A stretch of 64,000 nucleotides of DNA from Spizellomyces punctatus DAOM BR117 (Eukaryota; Chytridiomycota; Chytridiomycetes; Spizellomycetales; Spizellomycetaceae), in contig NW_015971542.1 in assembly GCF_000182565.1 (NCBI RefSeq), positions 765,736 to 829,735 of the forward strand. The letters are read 5' to 3'. Within the stretch, counting starts at the first letter, position 1. Every line of letters starts with the position of its first letter. Shown piece by piece: positions 1 to 11,433 of this stretch. Made by a program: the position numbers and the translations under genes. The notes under the pieces are model-generated. The model was not told where the DNA came from. It was given only the letters and a program-made list of their open reading frames with translations, and ran no database searches.

Positions 1-240
1 CTTGTCAATGTCCCCCGGCTGGGACCGAGAACTGGAGCGCGAGCGAGAACTGGACCGTGACCCCGGGGGAGACCGGGATGGTGATCGTCCCCGCGCTTCT
101 TCCTCCTCCTCCCCTGACGGCTCGGGTGTGTTTCTGTCTTTGGTGTCTCCCTCTTCATCGCTCAAAGCAATACGCCTATTACCCGCCCGAGGTTTCGCCT
201 GAACGTCCCCATCCGAATCTGAGCCGAACAAGTCATCCAT
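1..240 (-). CDS. LEO1-like Paf1-complex subunit, N-terminal part (cut by window edge)
   Basis: Minus-strand open frame that starts at ATG 240-238 and runs off the left edge after 80 codons. The protein begins MDDLFGSDSD, the acidic opening typical of LEO1 subunits of the Paf1 transcription elongation complex, then has an acidic stretch (about residues 27-48) and a Ser/Arg-rich stretch (about 49-72). LEO1 acts in the nucleus, where Paf1C travels with RNA polymerase II and promotes co-transcriptional histone modification. The conserved LEO1 core is outside the window, so the name rests only on the start motif and acidic composition. Other acidic nuclear proteins (for example SR-type or chromatin factors) could open in the same way. 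Tandem AACCGGTT palindromes lie about 65 bases upstream of the ATG. Confidence 0.4.
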   Translation of the reverse strand, partial: MDDLFGSDSDGDVQAKPRAGNRRIALSDEEGDTKDRNTPEPSGEEEEEARGRSPSRSPPGSRSSSRSRSSSRSQPGDIDK

Positions 241-836
241 GGCCTCTGTCTCCGTCTGGAGTTGGAAATGCAAAGCGACACACTTGCTAGTCAGCACGCA
301 TTTAAACCGGTTATATCATAAAACCGGTTGAATGACCGGTCCAACCATACTGGAAACCAACTTCCCATCGCTGTGGTGTTGAGCCTATCCTCAACCTCAC
401 TCGCGGGACACTTGCTCTCGTCAAGTGTCGTATAGACATGCCAATTATATGATGGTAGCCCTTGAATGAAAGTAACATCCGGCATCAAACATTTTCAATG
501 ATAACTTGAGCAGTATTGATACCCAGTCAAGGGTTTAACTGACTGGATCGCAATACAGATTGGAGCGTAAAGCTACGGTTCCCGTCACGACTGTTTTATA
601 GACTATCACCCACTATGTACTCGTTCGATGTCTTTCCAATTCAAGACTAGAAATCTTCCTCGTTCTCCTTACTTGAAACAGGCATCAATGGGCTCCTAGC
701 TGTCCCAAAATGTGCAGCCACTTCATGTATGCTCTCCTTTGGTGGAAAAAAGGCTGGGCCAAGATACCTACAGTGAGATATCATTACTCCAGATACTGTA
801 CACATTTTGAATCGTAAAAGGATGGAAGCATTTTTC
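241..836. other. Intergenic region between LEO1-like and small secreted peptide ORF
   Basis: No convincing gene. It holds two perfect AACCGGTT palindromes and a partial third at 305-340. A 65-codon minus-strand frame at 291-488 has no recognisable features and is probably chance. Confidence 0.5.
305..329. promoter_or_regulatory. Tandem AACCGGTT palindromes (Grainyhead/CP2-type sites)
   Basis: AACCGGTT occurs at 305-312 and again at 322-329, 17 bases apart start to start, followed by a related ACCGGT at 335-340. AACCGGTT is the known consensus for Grainyhead/CP2 transcription factors, which in filamentous fungi control cell-wall remodelling genes. The pair lies between the LEO1-like start (240, minus) and the small peptide ORF (921, plus), so either gene could be the target. 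Confidence 0.4.
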
Positions 837-843
837 TATAAAA
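837..843 (+). promoter_or_regulatory. TATA box of small peptide ORF
   Basis: TATAAAA followed by GG, 78 bases before the ATG at 921. Most genes in this window lack such a clear TATA element. Confidence 0.55.
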
Positions 844-920
844 GGAGCCAATCCATCAATCAATGATCGATCGTACACAAGAAGCACCAGCTGTTCATCA
901 ATTAAGCAGCTACACTCACG

Positions 921-1100
921 ATGAAGCTCTTCATTGCCCTCGCTCTCCTCTTCTTCGCTCTTACTCAGTGTATGATGTCTTTATCGTCGTTTACTTTCCG
1001 GGTGCCTCCTCATGCTAACGTTAGTTGTCAATATAAACCCCGTGCGACTTGGGCAAGAAAGAGGTTACATGCAGAAACGTACGCAGGCAAGAAAAACTAG
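921..1100 (+). CDS. Small putative secreted peptide (59 aa)
   Basis: Single open frame of 59 codons behind a canonical TATA box. It starts MKLFIALALLFFALTQ, a textbook signal peptide (one Lys, then a hydrophobic core), with probable cleavage near residue 16-20. The remainder is basic, has two Cys and a dibasic RKR site near residue 46. A GTATGA donor at 970 just after the signal peptide allows spliced forms, and the alternatives checked give even shorter products, so the exact mature peptide is uncertain. I recognise no family. TATA-driven short secreted proteins in fungi are often strongly regulated, but the function here is unknown. Confidence 0.4.
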   Translation: MKLFIALALLFFALTQCMMSLSSFTFRVPPHANVSCQYKPRATWARKRLHAETYAGKKN

Positions 1101-1251
1101 ATCGTGATGGGACTCAGACCAGAGTAATCAGTCAGTCACATGAGTGTCATGTGCCTTGATGCGTCATCCAGCACAAGATCAACTTTCCCCAGCAGAATGT
1201 TCCTAGTCTGAAAAAGACATATTCTAAATAGTTTACAAAACGATAGATAGT

Positions 1252-2308
1252 ATGGACCACGCAACGATACGGGCACTGAAGAATGCACTCCGCAAGGATA
1301 TGAGGAAAAGACTAGCGCAAGTGCCAGCAGACATTGTCAGGAAGGAATGTGCGTAGGCAAAAAGGTCGCGTACAACCACCGAGCGTTGGTCTCAACCTAA
1401 TATTTGTTCGAGTTCAGCCAATATCGTCATACAAAAGCTATTTGCAATGAAAGAATATCAGCAAAGTCGAAATATTAGCGTGTACATTAGTATGCCCTCT
1501 GGAGAAGTATCAACAACGGAAATCATTAGAGATCTATTTGATAAAGGTAAATGCCCAATATCTTCCAGATACGGGACACCCTGGACTCATCCATTTTGAT
1601 TTGGAAAGGCAAAAAATGCTTCATACCGAGATGTGACGGTAACGTAATGGTAAGTTGGAACCAGCCCTTATACGCCTTATCATTCCACAAGTAATAAGTA
1701 CCACTTCAGGAAATGGTACGGTTGGTTTCTTGGGACGACTACAAAGCACTACCAACCAATAAGTGGAATATTCCTGAACCACTCTTGGACGAGGCAAGAG
1801 AGAATGGTAAGCATCCTGAGCATTACATCACTGCGAGGCGTCTCGGTCTCACCAATTTGGGATCAACAGCCTTGCAAAGTGAAGGACTGGACCTTGTTAT
1901 TGTACCAGGTAGTAGACAGATGATGTTGGGATGAATAAACTAAGCTCATTATCTTGTTCCATCTTCATAGGACTCGCCTTTGATGGAGAGGGATGGCGTA
2001 TGGGCCACGGAAAAGGGTGAGGATCTTCCTTATTTATTCTATATGCTACTCAGAGATTGATCGGGTTACGTCTACAGATACTACGACCGCTATCTTCGAA
2101 AAGTCGCGGACTGGTCCGCATCAGCAGGAAAACCACCACCAATTACAGGTATGTCTCTCAACGCAGGGAGTTCCCATACTGCTTCCCTGATTCTTGCGCA
2201 ATAGTGGCGTTGGCACTGTCTGAGCAAGTTATCGAATCGCCTGTCCCACGGGAGTCCTTCGACCAGAAACCGCATTACGTGATTACACCGACAGGCGTAA
2301 TTGAGTGA
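1252..2308 (+). CDS. MTHFS: 5-formyltetrahydrofolate cyclo-ligase
   Basis: Eight predicted exons: 1252-1348, 1418-1546, 1609-1649, 1710-1806, 1870-1908, 1971-2016, 2078-2148, 2205-2308; all joins keep frame. The enzyme converts 5-formyl-THF plus ATP to 5,10-methenyl-THF (EC 6.3.3.2), salvaging folate in cytosol or mitochondria. Family marks seen in order: N-terminal LRKDMRKRLAQ, the nucleotide/folate-binding stretch VYISMPSGEVSTTEII, LDLVIVPG, and the glycine-rich GWRMGHGKGYYDRYL that binds ATP phosphate. Predicted length is in the usual 190-210 residue range and no key motif is missing. No presequence is evident. The start is the first ATG that gives the conserved LRK helix. Confidence 0.93.
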
Positions 2309-2359
2309 TCCTGTCTGCATTTAAGTGTTTCCCAATAATATATACAATGATTCCCATCC

Positions 2360-3755
2360 CTACTCTTCGTCATCGTTCGAAACATCCGCATCTTCATCGG
2401 ATGCATCAACCCACCCTTCCCCTATTGCAGTACCCAGATCTCTCAACGCTGACTTGTACACATATCTACGATCTTTTTCAGCCACGCCAACAGTATCCGG
2501 TGGGGCAGATCCTAAAACAAAGTCTATGAGCCAATACCCTTCTGAAGGACTTATCCTCTTCGTTTACCATACCAACGATGTCATCGAACGCCGGTGCGAT
2601 TGCACATTGCTCATCTGTCAATTGCTTTCCTAAAATCCAAATCTCAGTGTCTGGTCCAGTCAAATCTCGTCAGATTGTAGTACCTTTTGCTGAAGGTAAG
2701 AGATTCCGCATATATTCTTGGGCCAGTATTCCTGAAAAAGCGCAAGCTCATATCATTAGTAATTTCCCACTTGTAAAAAGCTCTCCTGACAGATACGTAC
2801 CCAGAGCGATCAAAGCCGAGCCATTCATGGAGTAAAACATATCCTGCAGTGTCCCATCTTCAAATAGGGGCAAATGTTCTGTATCAGTATTGTACAACTG
2901 AGAGGAGTACAGGTGGATGGCGTCCAAGAGCTCCTTTAAAAAGCGCCCGTTAGTACATTGCCCTGCGGTAGTCAAGCGTCCATTCACCCACAGAACTCGG
3001 CAACCGAAAACGGATGGAGTCTACAGAAAGCCCCAATCAGTATTCCCTTCCAGTGCTTCTTCCAGACATTCAAGTCAGGTAAGTTACGCTCAACTCGCAC
3101 CAAAATTTGGATTGTTTTGTGAAACGTCTTGTTGGTCTAGAACGGCCGTATCTATATCTTCCATCACGATCCTTTCGGCATCTTCAAGCTGGCCACTATC
3201 TTGAGGTCTAGTCATAATTCGGTTGAAACATGCAGTGGATAGCATCCAAGTGTGTGCGTGTTCTTACCTTTCATCATTTGGCGCATTTGCAAGATTATCT
3301 GCTTCTCGAGGACCTTCATGGTTTTCGGAAGCCTTTCCACCGTGATGCAAAGTCAAAACAGGTAAGGGCTGCCCTCTGTCAGTGGGCAAGCCTTCCCAAT
3401 TGCGGACTAGTGTATTGAAAACTTGACGGCCTTTTAGTCCATTCTCCATGGATAGGCGACTGTACGTCGCGACTCTCCCGGCAACTTTTCGATCGCCCAC
3501 CCTTCTTGTTCTGGAGGCATCCCCCGCCACAAGAACATCCACACGCTTCTTCCCCAGAAAAGCTCGACCATCTATTGCAGCCACGCCCGATGATCCTTTT
3601 CTGGTCGTGGACGTTATCTTTGAAAAGTGGCATGGCCGGTTCTGTTCTTTGCAAAAAGTGCAAGGTACATTCGCAGGGCTCCCGTCGCACTTGATATTGC
3701 CATTCCTCGTGCGACACCTGTCGCACATTCGTTGGCGCCTCCGCGCCCGAGCCAT
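2360..3755 (-). CDS. Zinc-cluster plus Rrn10-like nuclear protein (possible UAF-type rDNA factor)
   Basis: Minus-strand exons: 3268-3755, about 3126-3207, 2801-3020, 2684-2731, 2573-2650, 2360-2511; the join between exons 2 and 3 is ambiguous. The N-terminus has six Cys (CDRC, then IKC, then CTFC and RPC) spaced C-x2-C-x8-C-x8-C-x2-C-x6-C after a basic start. This resembles a fungal Zn2Cys6 cluster except that the first loop is two residues longer than normal. The middle has HLYSSQLY and NGSALIALGILAQEYMRNLL, which resemble the core of Rrn10 (yeast HYYATQL and SLITLGLLIEKWVKDYL), a subunit of the upstream activation factor for RNA polymerase I. The C-terminus is acidic (DASDEDADVSNDDEE). A role at rDNA promoters is inference. 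It could be an unrelated transcription factor. Confidence 0.5.
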
Positions 3756-5181
<1,426 letters not shown>

Positions 5182-5551
5182 TTTTGGCAAAATATTGTTG
5201 TAACCAATAAATATGAGCACGTTGTCTTCCTCGTAAATGCATCGTAAATGTTGTGATTTTTGTGAAATGCTCGAAGGACTGAGCAGAGACCCAAGAATGG
5301 GTTGAGCATGACATAGCTTCGTTTATCTAGCCAGTTGTTGCTGTTTGTTTATTAAACTATAGAGTGGCCTAAGTAGGTTCCTATCGCTAGATAGCTGCGA
5401 ATGATGGCAATGTCATCCACTATCCTATCTACTGCCGTTGTCCATGCTTCCAATCCTATTCGATTTCCCTTTGTGACAAAACTACTATCAGATTTCCTAT
5501 GTCCCCGGATGTATCAAGGTTCTCAGCAACCGGACCTGATGGACTGGTCGT
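5182..5551. other. Convergent intergenic region, RPL10 / URM1 3' ends
   Basis: An AATAAA-like signal (CCAATAAATATG) lies about 20 bases after the RPL10 stop. Nothing else is evident. Confidence 0.4.
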
Positions 5552-6004
5552 TCACCCGCCGTGCAACGTTGATATGAAGACTATCGTATCATCGTCCTTC
5601 AGTACATATTCAAGCTCCCCTTCCAATTCCCAGTCCGCGTCATTGATCAATACCAAGATTCCGGGGCGTCTACAGGAGCAAGAATTAACTGAGATTCCAG
5701 GCAATGTAAGACTGATCTCTGTTCGGGTCCTTACACCGTGTCTCCTTGCATGAATAGTTCAGCGCGCTCGCTGAGCAGGTTGTCACGCATCCATGGTAGA
5801 AGATCCTTGAGGGTTGCAAGGGCTGGAGTAAAGGTATCTGGGAGAGTCACGGTCTTTTCCTTTTCGTTATTGAAGAGGAGTTCCATTCCTCCACTAGATC
5901 AGAAAAGTAAGCCAGGGCACATGTTTCTGGGACGATGGGAGGATCAAGTAAGGTACTCGTAGCCTCCGTACGCACCTAAATTGGAGATGTATAGTGAGGC
6001 CCAT
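5552..6004 (-). CDS. URM1: Ubiquitin-related modifier 1
   Basis: Three exons on the minus strand: 5976-6004, 5735-5893, 5552-5669, coding 101 residues. URM1 is a sulfur carrier: its C-terminal glycine is adenylated and thiocarboxylated by Uba4, and the sulfur goes to tRNA wobble uridine thiolation; it can also be conjugated to proteins under oxidative stress. Diagnostic sequence: FSGGMELLF near the N-terminus, [35 protein letters not shown], and the C-terminus FISTLHGG ending exactly at the functional Gly-Gly. Length equals the family norm. It is divergent to the nucleoside hydrolase gene with only 62 bases between the furthest-upstream starts. Confidence 0.96.
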
Positions 6005-6066
6005 CGACAGTTCAATCTCGTTGGAAATCCAAAAGATCTCAGAAGAATAAAAACAAGGCTGTCAGG

Positions 6067-7742
6067 ATGACGGTATCGCGTAGCCATTTCAGAGATTGCT
6101 TACGTCGCCTTCAATCCGCTCACCTGACGGCCGTGGGTTGCGGTTCCACCATTACTGAACACCATTTTCGACGGCAATCCTCAACGTACATTTATAACGC
6201 AAGGGCAATGGAAAACCAGGAGCAAGAGACTATCCAGCTAATTATAGACACGGATGTTGGTATAGATGATGCTACCGCCATCTTGGTTGCTCTGCAGCAT
6301 CCAAAAGCTGTTGTAAAGGTACGATAACGGTCGTCGTTTGCAAATGTTGCACCCTGGAAGTCGTCAATCATAGAGTAACTGTATTATAAGGCTTTCACAA
6401 TAGTTGACGGTAACGAAACCGTGGTTTCAGACGCTGATCTCTCGCCAGATCTACATGCTGATCTGGTTCCACGCAGGCAATGTCGACATGCGGCAGGCAG
6501 TAGAAAACTGTAAAACACTCCTCTCAGTAGCCCATCGAAAGGATATTCCTATTTACCCTGGAGCAGACGGTCCCCTCGTTCGTGGTATTGTCAAAAAAGA
6601 GCTGTGGCCTGGTCACGGCACCGACGGGTTGGGAGGCATCACGACTCATGAGGTATAAAGGGTTTATCCTCAGCATCACGCACGCTCTTGCTAACTATCC
6701 TGCAGGATTTGACATTGCCTGGCGCACACGATATAAAGGAACAGAAGGAACACGCCGCGCTTGCGTTGATTCGAATGGTCAACGAGAACCCTGGTGTTTA
6801 TTCGATTGTGGCCATTGGACCATTAACGTGAGTATCATCCGTCAACCATCCATTTTTCGACGGTCCTATAAATTGACTCTTGGTAACTTCAGCAACATAG
6901 CTATCGCCATCACGATAGATCCGACTTTTTTAACAAAAGTCAAGTCTGTTTACATAATGGGCGGATGCTTGTTCGCAAAGGGTAATGCCAATCGAGCGGG
7001 TGAGCATGATTGTGTGCTACGATGGCCTCTGCCTCATTAATTCTTACACATGTTCAGCCGAGTTCAACATTCATTGTGATCCCGAGGCGGCCCACATCGT
7101 TTTCCATTCATCATCACAACTCTCCACCCCATCCAACCCTCCCAAACTCACCCTGATCACTTGGGAGCTAACGGTTGAACATGGCTTCCCATGGTCATTC
7201 TTTGACTACTTGACTCAGACTGCGCCAGTCAATGAATACGGAAAATTCTTGCGAACGGTCACAGGCTGTGCCGAGTCGCTTTCAAGAGCACAACACGAAC
7301 TTCTTGCTGGTGGTCCTGGCCCCACCGTTCCGACCGCCGTACTAGTCAGCAAAGAGCAATTGGGTGTCTCTACGGATGCGGTTACGGGACAAAAGACAAG
7401 AATTAGAACACAGCACGAGGATTATTTGTACGGCGCCAACTCGTTCTTGATGTGAGTCTTCCGACGTTGACTGTGTTTGACTGGTCACAAGTTGTCTCTA
7501 ATTTCACTTTTTGTAGGCCGGACTTATACGCACTGGTTGCACTTCTCGATCCCTCGAGTGTTACCAGTTACAAAGATTGGGACGTTCAAGTAGAGCTTCA
7601 CGGACACCATACAAGAGGAATGACGCATATGGATTGGTGGGGTGCTTCACCGGTGCCGGGGCCCAACGTGCGGGTTGTGCTCGCAATGGATAGGGAAAAG
7701 GTGAAAATGATGTTGGAAAAGTCATTCAAGACTGGTTTCTAG
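6067..7742 (+). CDS. Inosine-uridine preferring nucleoside hydrolase (IUNH family)
   Basis: Seven exons: 6067-6318, 6391-6409, 6477-6652, 6706-6827, 6893-6999, 7058-7451, 7517-7742. The family cleaves N-glycosidic bonds of ribonucleosides for salvage. The Ca2+-binding motif DTDVGIDDA is present, followed by GNVDMRQAVENC, YPGADGPL, AIGPLTNIAIAI, YIMGG, AEFNIHCDPEAA and a C-terminal MPDLYAL that supplies the last Asp ligand. Exon 2 is only 19 bases. Two in-frame starts exist: ATG 6067 adds 47 basic residues (MTVSRSHFRDCLRRL opening) that look like a mitochondrial presequence, and ATG 6208 gives the cytosolic-length enzyme (MENQEQET). Which is used, or both, is not decidable here. Substrate preference cannot be inferred. 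Confidence 0.92.
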
Positions 7743-7972
7743 ACAATCATGTGGACGCCTAGAATGCATGTAATGGTTGTCAGAACGGCCGAATCTGGCG
7801 ATGTAAGTACATCTGGGACTGTTGAACTGATTTGCCAGATAACGATGTGCTTTATGGACTCTATTTAATAAACTAGAGAGAGATGCATTAAAGCTGCAAA
7901 TGTCAGGTGCCAGCTCTTACAATCCACATCCATCTGATTTCCCTAGTCTAACTTTGTATTAGTTATGCCCGG

Positions 7973-8652
7973 CTAAGTGCAGACAATCTGCGGAGGCGCC
8001 AATGATATCAGCTGACAAGTTGACAAGAAGGCACCGATGTCATGTACATACGCTTCCTCCACAAAGGTGTCGGATCGTATTCGGTTCTGATCCACACCAC
8101 TTGGCCGCTGATTTGACTTTTCCGCCGCGCCAATGTTTTTCATTGCTGTCATCGCATTCAAAATCATGCCATGAGCAGAGTATCGAGAAACCTTTATTAT
8201 GACGTAGGGGACTGTCTTACCTGCGTCGTACTGCTCCTTTGTTATCCAACCTCGCCCAGTTACATCAAATATGCGAAACAATGCTTGTAGGTCGCCTCTC
8301 GTAAACAGTATAAGGGATTGACCTCTAGCCTAATGACGCCAGTGGTTAAGGCATTGTCGACGAAGAAAACTCTATCCTTTGTGTACCCTTGCACTCCGCA
8401 TTTCCTCCAGTTTCCGGACCATGAACTCTCTTGGGTCATCTGTTAAGAGCGACGTGTAAAGATCAGTCTTATTTCATTATAGAGGGACCATACATCATGA
8501 TTTCAAGACTGACCTGGTTGCTCGTAAAGACACGCACAAATGAGTTGCTGAATAATCTGCGGTACTTTGTTCTTGTTCAGATACTCGGCTGCTTCACGGG
8601 AATGTTCTGATACAGACGCATTTCCAGATTTCGTGCTTGTTAATGATGGCAT
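7973..8652 (-). CDS. EFCAB10-like EF-hand/RIIa-domain ciliary protein
   Basis: Four exons: 8514-8652, 8387-8439, 8221-8329, 7973-8145. The N-terminal half (EAAEYLNKNKVPQIIQQLI then DDPREFMVRKLEEM) has the layout of the RIIa-type dimerisation helix pair of EFCAB10, and the second half (LFRIFDVTGRGWITKEQYDA) has the degenerate EF-hand of that family. EFCAB10 proteins are confined largely to organisms with motile cilia or flagella and are expected in axonemal or A-kinase-anchor-type complexes. The EF loop is shortened relative to a canonical calcium site, so calcium binding is doubtful. The gene is divergent to MEMO1. Its presence supports a zoosporic fungus. Confidence 0.72.
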
Positions 8653-9037
8653 GGTGTGCGTGCTATTGATCGGTTGACAAAAGGTAAACGCTTTGTGAAG
8701 GACGTCGGGAGTTGCTTTGGTAAGATGATCACGTGTCAGGCTCACGTCACGCGTTTTGCGACGATCGCCGCAGCCCAACCCAACCTTGAACTCTTTACTA
8801 CCGACTGACCACGGAGGACACTCGAGTGATAGGAGGTTGGTACTATTGTCATCGCCTTAGCATAAAGGCTATTTGTAGTTTGCTGCGTAGATACTGATAG
8901 TGTTGGGGAGTGGGAACTATACTGTTTGACAAAAGTTTGACATGTTTTGGAGTTTCCGTTGACTTTGTGTGAAGGTAACCGCCAACCGCAGCAGGGCTTT
9001 TAGGCATTTTGGCAAACCTAGTATCCCGAGGATAACA
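8653..9037. other. Divergent promoter region, EFCAB10-like / MEMO1
   Basis: 385 bases between two divergent start codons. No TATA box or other recognised element. Confidence 0.4.
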
Positions 9038-10479
9038 ATGACGGTCATCAGAGATGCATCACATGCCGGGTCCTGGTACTCTGGTTCAGGTGCGCATCAT
9101 CTTTTACTAGGCACTGTGTCCGTCAAAAATTGAACTGCTAAGGCCATCTATTCATTTTCTTGGAACATTAGGAAAGAGACTTTCAAGCGAACTTAATGGC
9201 TGGCTGGCTCAAGTTCCTACCTCTGGCAGTGATGGGTCGTTGAGTAATTTTCCTTTGCCTATAACAAAGTGTAGAGCAATCATTGCACCGTGTGTGTCAT
9301 ATGGGATGTTGTTCGAAACATACGTTATGAGCACATGGGGCTGATCTCTCGTTTCCGCAGACATGCTGGATACTCTTACAGCGGACCCGCTGCTGCATAT
9401 GCGTACAAGTGCGTCGATGTAGAGCCCATGTAGGTGTCGCACAAGCATGGTAGTCATGGCACGCAAGCTTAATCTGCCCCGGACTTTTCATCTGCAGCAA
9501 ACGAGTTTTTGTACTAGGGTAAGGAACTGAATATAACGTTTTCGGAATCAGAATCTCTTTCTAATATAGGAGCGTCCCTTTTTGTAGTCCGAGCCATCAC
9601 TTCTATCTCGACGGATGTGCCTTGTCACAGTGCGACGAGTACGAAACACCTTTGGGAAACTTGAAACTTGACAAGGATGGTACGCGCCGTCCAATAAGCA
9701 AAACAACCTGATGCGTTCGATTAAATCTGGCCCATCGCTCGTAAGTTATCGCTAAGCTCAAAGCGACTGGAGAGTTCTCCTTGATGAGTCAGCAAGTGGA
9801 TGAGGATGAACACAGCATTGAAATGCACATCCCTTATGTGTACAAGATTTTTGAAAAGTACGCTGATACTGAGAATGGCACGAACTTCCTACCCGACTAA
9901 TGAGACTGTTATAATAGAAAGCAAGAGCCGTACACCATTGTACCGATTCTCGTCGGTGCCATTTCTGCAGAAAAAGAAGCAAAGTTCGGTCGACTGTTAG
10001 CATCTTACCTCGCAGATTCTCAAAATCTGTTTGTGGTTTCCTCTGACTTTTGTCATTGGGGCTCACGGTTTTCTTACACGTACCAAGGAAATGGGAACAG
10101 AGACACCCCAATATATCAATGTATTGAAACACTCGACCGTGAAGGGATGGAGATCATTGAAACGATCGACCCAAAGAGTTTTACGGCATATCTCAAGAAA
10201 ACTCGCAATACGATTTGCGGAAGACATCCGATTGGCGTCTTACTTAATGCAGCAGCCATACTGATTAATGGTCAGACTGAAGATGAGGACACAAGCGGGA
10301 AACGGAAGAAACAAAAATCGGATGGCGCCGATAACATCGCCGGGAGAGCAGCTAACGGCAATGGTACCGTAAAAAAGGCAGAGATCAAGTTTGTTCATTA
10401 TGCTCAGTCTAGTAAGGTTACGAGCACTCGTGATAGTTCCGTGTCGTATGCTTCGGCGTATCTGTATCTTGATCTGTAG
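9038..10479 (+). CDS. MEMO1: MEMO1-family protein
   Basis: Seven exons: 9038-9089, 9172-9289, 9361-9429, 9498-9518 (21 bases), 9588-9679, 9746-9857, 9918-10479. MEMO proteins share the fold of class III extradiol dioxygenases. Recognisable blocks in order: [10 protein letters not shown]-like [91 protein letters not shown], and YAQSSKV plus DSSVSYAS at the end. The metal-site His and Asp residues of the family are present. A Lys/Asp-rich insertion of about 35 residues (includes GKRKKQK) interrupts the C-terminal domain before the last strand and looks like a nuclear localisation signal. Confidence 0.95.
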
Positions 10480-10643
10480 GGATTTTGTATCATTGCGCCC
10501 AAGATAAGACTGGGCGGCGTATTTGTTAGTAGCCTGATTCAAGTATAGCCATATTGTTCAGTTGAAGAGTTATGTTCCTCTTTACTTAATGAGAGCCTTT
10601 AAGTAAGGATCAGTCCCATCTATTAAAACATAATTAATGTTTT

Positions 10644-11278
10644 TTAATCTGCGGTTTGGACCGCACTGGCCCCCTCAGCGCCTTCTGGCTTCGTCTCCCA
10701 CGGCTTTCTTCTTGGTGCTAAATGACTCTCACTAGGAGGAGCCTCATTGATCTTATTCGGTATCGTTCGTATTCCCGGAACTTCCTCCCCTCTTGCGACC
10801 ATCTCGCAAAGTTCCTGAAAGCTGCGTGGATATTGGGGCTCTGAAACTTTCTGTTCAGAGGGTTGCGGTAATATATCGTTCTTTTCCTCCTTCTCGCCTG
10901 TCGAGCTTTGGCTGGCTACAGTTGGCATTATGTCATTGGACATATCCGGAGAGGGAGACGCCGAACTTTGGTCAGTTTTCCACTTTAGATATTGTAGGTA
11001 ATTTATCGGACGAAAGAACCTATCAATAGGCGAGCGGGAGTGGTAGTTGTTAAATCGAATACATCTAAACGAAGAAAGCTCCAGATGCCTTACTTGGAGT
11101 AATAGAAGCATTTTGCTTTCTCAATAGCTTCCTCTTTCTTTGCGGAATCGTCATACGATTTCGTCAGTATGGACTGTAAGCCTTGCTGGAACCGTTGGTC
11201 CTTGTCCCAATTGTAAGCAGTAAACTCTCTAAAGATGGCATCTGGAGATGATGATGTGTGAGACTGAGTGGCCGACAT
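10644..11278 (-). CDS. PEX39: PEX39-like peroxisomal import factor (KPWE-domain protein)
   Basis: Two exons: 11094-11278 and 10644-11019, coding 186 residues. The N-terminal part (IFREFTAYNWDKDQRFQQGL ... FFRPINYLQYLKW) and the C-terminal YPRSFQELCEMVARGEEVPG, then IRTIPNKIN and a final RRKPWETKPEG contain the KPWE motif. This layout matches the family of human C6orf226 and yeast Yjr012c, recently assigned as PEX39, which assists PEX7-dependent import of PTS2 proteins into peroxisomes. The middle is acidic and disordered. It is divergent to RIB5, sharing 155 bases. The assignment rests on the KPWE and Y-P-x-SF motifs. Confidence 0.72.
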
Positions 11279-11433
11279 GTCTGGAGAAGAAAGGTTTGAA
11301 ATTCAAAAGCTGCATCATCATCCAAAGTATGAATGACTCACGCGATCAGGGCAATTTGAACTTTGGAGATCACCAGAATTGTTTCTTTGGCGTCTTCTTT
11401 GTTGCTCTCCAACTACCTCAAACTCTCCAAATC
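11279..11433. promoter_or_regulatory. Bidirectional promoter PEX39 / RIB5
   Basis: Only 155 bases separate the two divergent start codons, so promoter and both 5' UTRs must be compact. The RIB5 side has CT-rich runs; no TATA element. Confidence 0.45.

Noticed and set aside
1-202. Plus-strand Arg/Glu/Asp repeat frame at the left edge
   Set aside because: It is the complement of the Ser/Arg-rich part of the LEO1-like gene on the minus strand.
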